A stretch of 64,000 nucleotides of DNA from CAWJMN01 sp963844055 (GTDB lineage Bacteria > Planctomycetota > Planctomycetia > Pirellulales > Pirellulaceae): NCBI GenBank assembly GCA_963844055.1, contig CAWJMN010000001.1, positions 2,108,001 to 2,172,000 of the forward strand, given 5' to 3'. Both the position numbers and the translations under genes were made by a program. Shown here piece by piece: positions 61,281 to 64,000 of the stretch; position 1 is the first letter of the stretch, and each line of letters begins with the position of its first letter. The notes beneath the pieces are model-generated. The model searched no databases and was not told the origin of the DNA. It saw only the letters and a program-made list of their open reading frames with translations.

Positions 61281-62474
61281 ATGTTTGACACTCTGGCAAT
61301 GGCCCCCCCGGATTCGATCCTCGGAATTGGCGAAGCGTTCAAGAAGGATCCCAACCCCAAGAAGATCAACCTGAGCGTTGGTGTTTATAAGGACGAGTCG
61401 GGAAATACGCCGATTTTGGAGTGCGTAAAGGCTGCTGAAAAGAAGCTGCTGGACGGTGAAAAGACCAAGAGCTACCTATCGATCGAGGGGCTGGCCGACT
61501 ACGGCGCCCGGGTTCAGGAACTGCTGTTTGGGGCGGGGTCCGAGTTGATTAGCTCGGGGCGTTCCGTAACTGCCCAGACGCCGGGGGGAACGGGCTCGCT
61601 ACGTGTGGCGGCGGACTTCCTGCGGAAGCACTTTCCCACGGCCAAGATCTGGGTCAGCAAGCCGACTTGGGCCAATCATGCCGCCATCTTTGCCTCCACA
61701 GGGATGGGGGTAGAGAACTATCCGTACATCGATGCGGCCGGCGTGGGGCTCGATTTTGCTGCCATGATGGAAGCGGTCAAGCAAATCCCGGCCGGGGATA
61801 TCATCTTGCTACATGCCTGCTGCCATAACCCTTCGGGAATTGATCCGACTCCCGCGCAGTGGAAAGAGTTGGCGACCGTTCTAGCCGAGCGGGGGATTTT
61901 GCCGCTGATTGATTTTGCCTATCAGGGCTTTGGCGACGGGCTTGAAGAAGATGCCATTGGCCTGCGCGAGATTGCCAAGCAGAGCAAGGAGTTGCTGGTT
62001 TGCAGCTCGTTCTCCAAGAATTTTGGCCTGTATAGCGAGCGTGTTGGCGCGCTGACCTTGGTTGCCAGCAACAGTGATGCAGCGCAAAAGGCGCTGAGCC
62101 AAGTGCGGATTAGCATTCGCGTGAACTACAGCAATCCACCGCAACATGGTGGCGCTGTGGTGGCGGCTGTCCTGGGTGACAAGGGATTGCGGAAGCAGTG
62201 GGAAGACGAGCTTACGGCGATGCGGACTCGCATTTTGCAGATGCGTGAACTATTCGTGGCGACGATGAAAAAGCTGGCTCCCCAAAAGGACTTCAGCTTC
62301 ATTGCCAAGCAAAAGGGGATGTTCTCGTTCTCGGGCTTATCGAACGTACAGGTGGACGAGCTGAAGACGAAGCATGCCGTGTACGTTGTTGGCAACGGTG
62401 GCCGGATCAATGTTGCCGGCATGACCCCGAGCAACATGCAAGCGTTGTGCGAGGCGATTGCGGCCGTCCTGTAA
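61281..62474 (+). CDS. aspC: Class I aspartate/aromatic aminotransferase
   Basis: A 397-residue PLP enzyme of the aspartate/tyrosine (subgroup I-alpha) type. N-terminal block LGIGEAFKKDPNPKKINLSV then GVYKDESG, the substrate-binding TAQTPGGTGSLRVAADFL (near 95), pyridine-ring HNPSGIDPTPAQWKE (near 181) and DFAYQGFGDGLEED (near 212), and the PLP-lysine block CSSFSKNFGLYSERVG (near 245). NYSNPPQHGG and the C-terminal arginine in GRINVAGM complete the site. It transfers amino groups between aspartate or aromatic amino acids and 2-oxoglutarate in the cytoplasm. Followed by a hairpin at 62508-62532. Confidence 0.92.
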   Translation: MFDTLAMAPPDSILGIGEAFKKDPNPKKINLSVGVYKDESGNTPILECVKAAEKKLLDGEKTKSYLSIEGLADYGARVQELLFGAGSELISSGRSVTAQTPGGTGSLRVAADFLRKHFPTAKIWVSKPTWANHAAIFASTGMGVENYPYIDAAGVGLDFAAMMEAVKQIPAGDIILLHACCHNPSGIDPTPAQWKELATVLAERGILPLIDFAYQGFGDGLEEDAIGLREIAKQSKELLVCSSFSKNFGLYSERVGALTLVASNSDAAQKALSQVRISIRVNYSNPPQHGGAVVAAVLGDKGLRKQWEDELTAMRTRILQMRELFVATMKKLAPQKDFSFIAKQKGMFSFSGLSNVQVDELKTKHAVYVVGNGGRINVAGMTPSNMQALCEAIAAVL

Positions 62475-62507
62475 GCGGGATGGGCATCAAGAACGACTTC
62501 CGATGCT

Positions 62508-62532
62508 GCACGCTTATTGCTGGTAAGCGTGC
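62508..62532 (+). terminator. Hairpin after the aminotransferase gene, possible terminator
   Basis: Perfect 9-bp stem: GCACGCTTA and TAAGCGTGC with a 7-base loop (TTGCTGG), 34 bp past the stop codon. There is no T run, so it may be a mRNA end-stabilising hairpin or a weak terminator. No second copy was noticed in the window. Confidence 0.5.
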
Positions 62533-62674
62533 GGTCGCTGGAAATGGCGCAAAACTTTGCGTCAAAGTTACGTAAAAGCCGTTCCTGCCAAGGTTTTCGG
62601 AGTTTCCTTTGCCGGGTGGAAACTCCTAGGATGCTGTAGTCATTCCTGAAACAGCTCTGAGCAGTTGGTGTAAT

Positions 62675-63295
62675 ATGGCGGCAGTCGTCACGGAAAAATC
62701 TCCCGATACGGTCGTTCTGATTCATGGCCTAGGGGCGCATCGCATCACGATGCAACCGCTGGCCAGCCGTCTGCAAAAGGAATATGCGCGGGTGATCAAT
62801 TGGGGCTATCGAAGCCTGTGGTCAACGATTGAAACGCATGCCAGCGAGTTTGAGCAATTGTTGCGACGTCTGGATGATGAGCAGACCGACGGAAAGCTGC
62901 ACATTGTTACTCATAGCATGGGAGGAATTGTCACGCGAACCGTGCTTTCTCACTATGTGCCGCGGCATCTGGGGCGAGTGGTGATGATGGCGCCACCGAA
63001 CCAGGGTTCTCATGTGGCGAAGCGTTTGGCACCTTGGCTGGGCCGGCTTTGTCCGCCGCTGTGGCAGCTTTCCAGTGAAGGGGGAAGCTACGTCAAGGGA
63101 CTGCTTCCGCCCGAAGGTGTGCCGCTAGGAATCCTTGCCGCAGAAGGGGACTTTCTTGTCCACCTGGATTCTACGCATCTACCGACAGAGCATGACCACA
63201 TGGTTTTGCCAGGGATTCATTCCTCCCTGGCGTGGCGAAAAGAGACGGCCAAGCAGATTTCGTATTTTTTGCGAAATGGCTGCTTTGAACGGTAA
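62675..63295 (+). CDS. Alpha/beta hydrolase (lipase/esterase-like)
   Basis: A 206-residue alpha/beta hydrolase. The oxyanion block is VVLIHGLGAHRITMQPL (residues 13-29), the nucleophile is in IVTHSMGGIVTR (near 87-98, serine S91), the acid is probably in the AAEGDFLVHLDS strand (near 150), and the histidine is in EHDHMVLPGIHSSL (near 170-183). The MMAPPNQGSHVA block resembles small planctomycete and cyanobacterial lipase-like proteins and the PGAP1-like group. No signal peptide, hence cytoplasmic or membrane-associated. It converges with glgB, ending 11 bp from it. Substrate unknown. Confidence 0.85.
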   Translation: MAAVVTEKSPDTVVLIHGLGAHRITMQPLASRLQKEYARVINWGYRSLWSTIETHASEFEQLLRRLDDEQTDGKLHIVTHSMGGIVTRTVLSHYVPRHLGRVVMMAPPNQGSHVAKRLAPWLGRLCPPLWQLSSEGGSYVKGLLPPEGVPLGILAAEGDFLVHLDSTHLPTEHDHMVLPGIHSSLAWRKETAKQISYFLRNGCFER

Positions 63296-63306
63296 CCGTC
63301 TGCGGA

Positions 63307-64000
63307 CTACATGGGCTTGAAAATGACGAGCCCCAGTGGTGGCAGGTTAATCGAAATCTTGGCTTCTCGCTGATGGTGTCCTGGGATCGTTGCCATGACG
63401 CCAGGATGGCTGCCGATGTTGCTGCCGCCGTAGAACTCCGAATCGCTGTTGAAGATCTCTTGGTACCAGCCTCCTTGAGGAACGCCAACCAAGTGCCCCG
63501 TGCGCGGCACAGGGGTAAAGTTACAGCAGACGACAACGAAGTCCTTCGGGTCTTTCGCGCGGCGTACGTAGGCCAGCACACTGTCGGCGCGGTTCATGCA
63601 GTCGATCCACTCAAAGCCCGACGGATCGAAATCGACCTGATGCAGGGCAGGCTGTTCTTGGTAGATCCGATTGATGTCGGCCATCATACGATGCACGCCG
63701 GCATGGGTATCCCAGCGGAGTAGGTCCCATTGCAGATCGGCGTCGTGGTTCCATTCGGTCCATTGGCCAAAGTCGCAGCCCATGAACAGCAGCTTTTTGC
63801 CGGGATGGGTCCACATGTAGGAATATAGCAACCGCAGGTTGGCAAACTTTTGCCACATGTCGCCTGGCATCTGATCGAGCAGAGAGCGTTTGCCGTGCAC
63901 GACTTCATCGTGGGAGAGAGGAAGGGCAAAGTTTTCCGTAAAGGCGTAGATCAGGCTGAAGGTCAATTCATCATGATGATGGGCGCGATGGATCGGTTCA
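63307..64000 (-). CDS. glgB: 1,4-alpha-glucan branching enzyme, C-terminal part (partial)
   Basis: The 3' part of a GlgB gene whose start lies beyond the window. Before the first internal methionine (63966) the frame is already open and reads EPIHRAHHHDEL, which is GlgB-like. Visible parts: FALPLSHDEVVHGKRSLLDQ (GH13 conserved region with the histidine-aspartate pair), MWQKFANLRLLYSYMWTHPG then KKLLFMGCDFGQ, and the C-terminal all-beta domain ending FVVVCCNFTPVPRTGHLVGV, YGGSNIGSHPG and LPPLGLVIFK. About 230 residues are present. The enzyme makes alpha-1,6 branches in glycogen. The gene ends 11 bp from the convergent hydrolase gene. Confidence 0.9.
   Translation of the reverse strand, partial: EPIHRAHHHDELTFSLIYAFTENFALPLSHDEVVHGKRSLLDQMPGDMWQKFANLRLLYSYMWTHPGKKLLFMGCDFGQWTEWNHDADLQWDLLRWDTHAGVHRMMADINRIYQEQPALHQVDFDPSGFEWIDCMNRADSVLAYVRRAKDPKDFVVVCCNFTPVPRTGHLVGVPQGGWYQEIFNSDSEFYGGSNIGSHPGVMATIPGHHQREAKISINLPPLGLVIFKPM

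Overview
The window reads as a stretch of planctomycete chromosome, most likely Pirellulaceae-like. The best lineage evidence is two sets of the PSCyt1/DUF1549/DUF1553 plus DUF1501 secreted protein pair, a DUF1080 protein, a TIGR03067-like protein, many non-ATG starts and weak Shine-Dalgarno sites. This is inferred from gene content; no marker phylogeny was possible. No rRNA, tRNA or CRISPR array was seen.

Layout. (1) 1-15.8 kb, minus strand: a compact surface-polysaccharide locus. It is transcribed from a Wzz/GumC-like chain-length protein through a GT2 transferase, a sugar aminotransferase, a Gfo/Idh dehydrogenase, an N-acetyltransferase, an FAD oxidoreductase, a polysaccharide deacetylase, a WecB-type 2-epimerase, a GT87 transferase, a flippase, a polymerase-like protein and two GT4 transferases. 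The second-last gene is frameshifted. Four consecutive or nearby enzymes look like a diacetamido-sugar nucleotide route. (2) 16-25 kb: DUF1080 protein, HAD phosphatase, ferredoxin, then a PII protein meeting GlnE tail to tail, the primary sigma factor with a clear terminator, and an SDR dehydrogenase. PII lacks the uridylylated tyrosine and GlnE has a degraded deadenylylation domain, so the two losses agree. (3) 25-34 kb: small secreted or membrane proteins, a methyltransferase with a nearby dead 3' copy, and the first DUF1501/PSCyt pair, with a frameshift in the PSCyt gene. (4) 34.6-44 kb: complex I membrane module nuoHJKLMN without nuoA-G and nuoI. It has an enlarged NuoJ, a histidine-rich NuoL and extra loops in NuoM and NuoN. 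(5) 44-52.4 kb: ferritin-like protein, TatD, thioredoxin reductase, DedA, MFS transporter, AsnRS, and small exported proteins. (6) 52.5-56.6 kb: the second PSCyt/DUF1501 pair, here with the DUF1501 gene frameshifted. (7) 56.6-59.7 kb: an A+T-rich accessory island. Two degenerate left ends of an IS5-family element each lead into an unrelated small gene, and one degenerate right end closes the island. (8) 59.7-64 kb: inositol-phosphate synthase, aromatic/aspartate aminotransferase, an alpha/beta hydrolase, and the 3' part of glgB running off the window.

The most unusual parts are the IS5-derived island, whose passenger genes look like remnants of a toxin/immunity-type locus (inference), and the coordinated PII/GlnE losses. 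Three genes carry single frameshifts, two of them in G runs. Sequencing error must be excluded before they are called pseudogenes.
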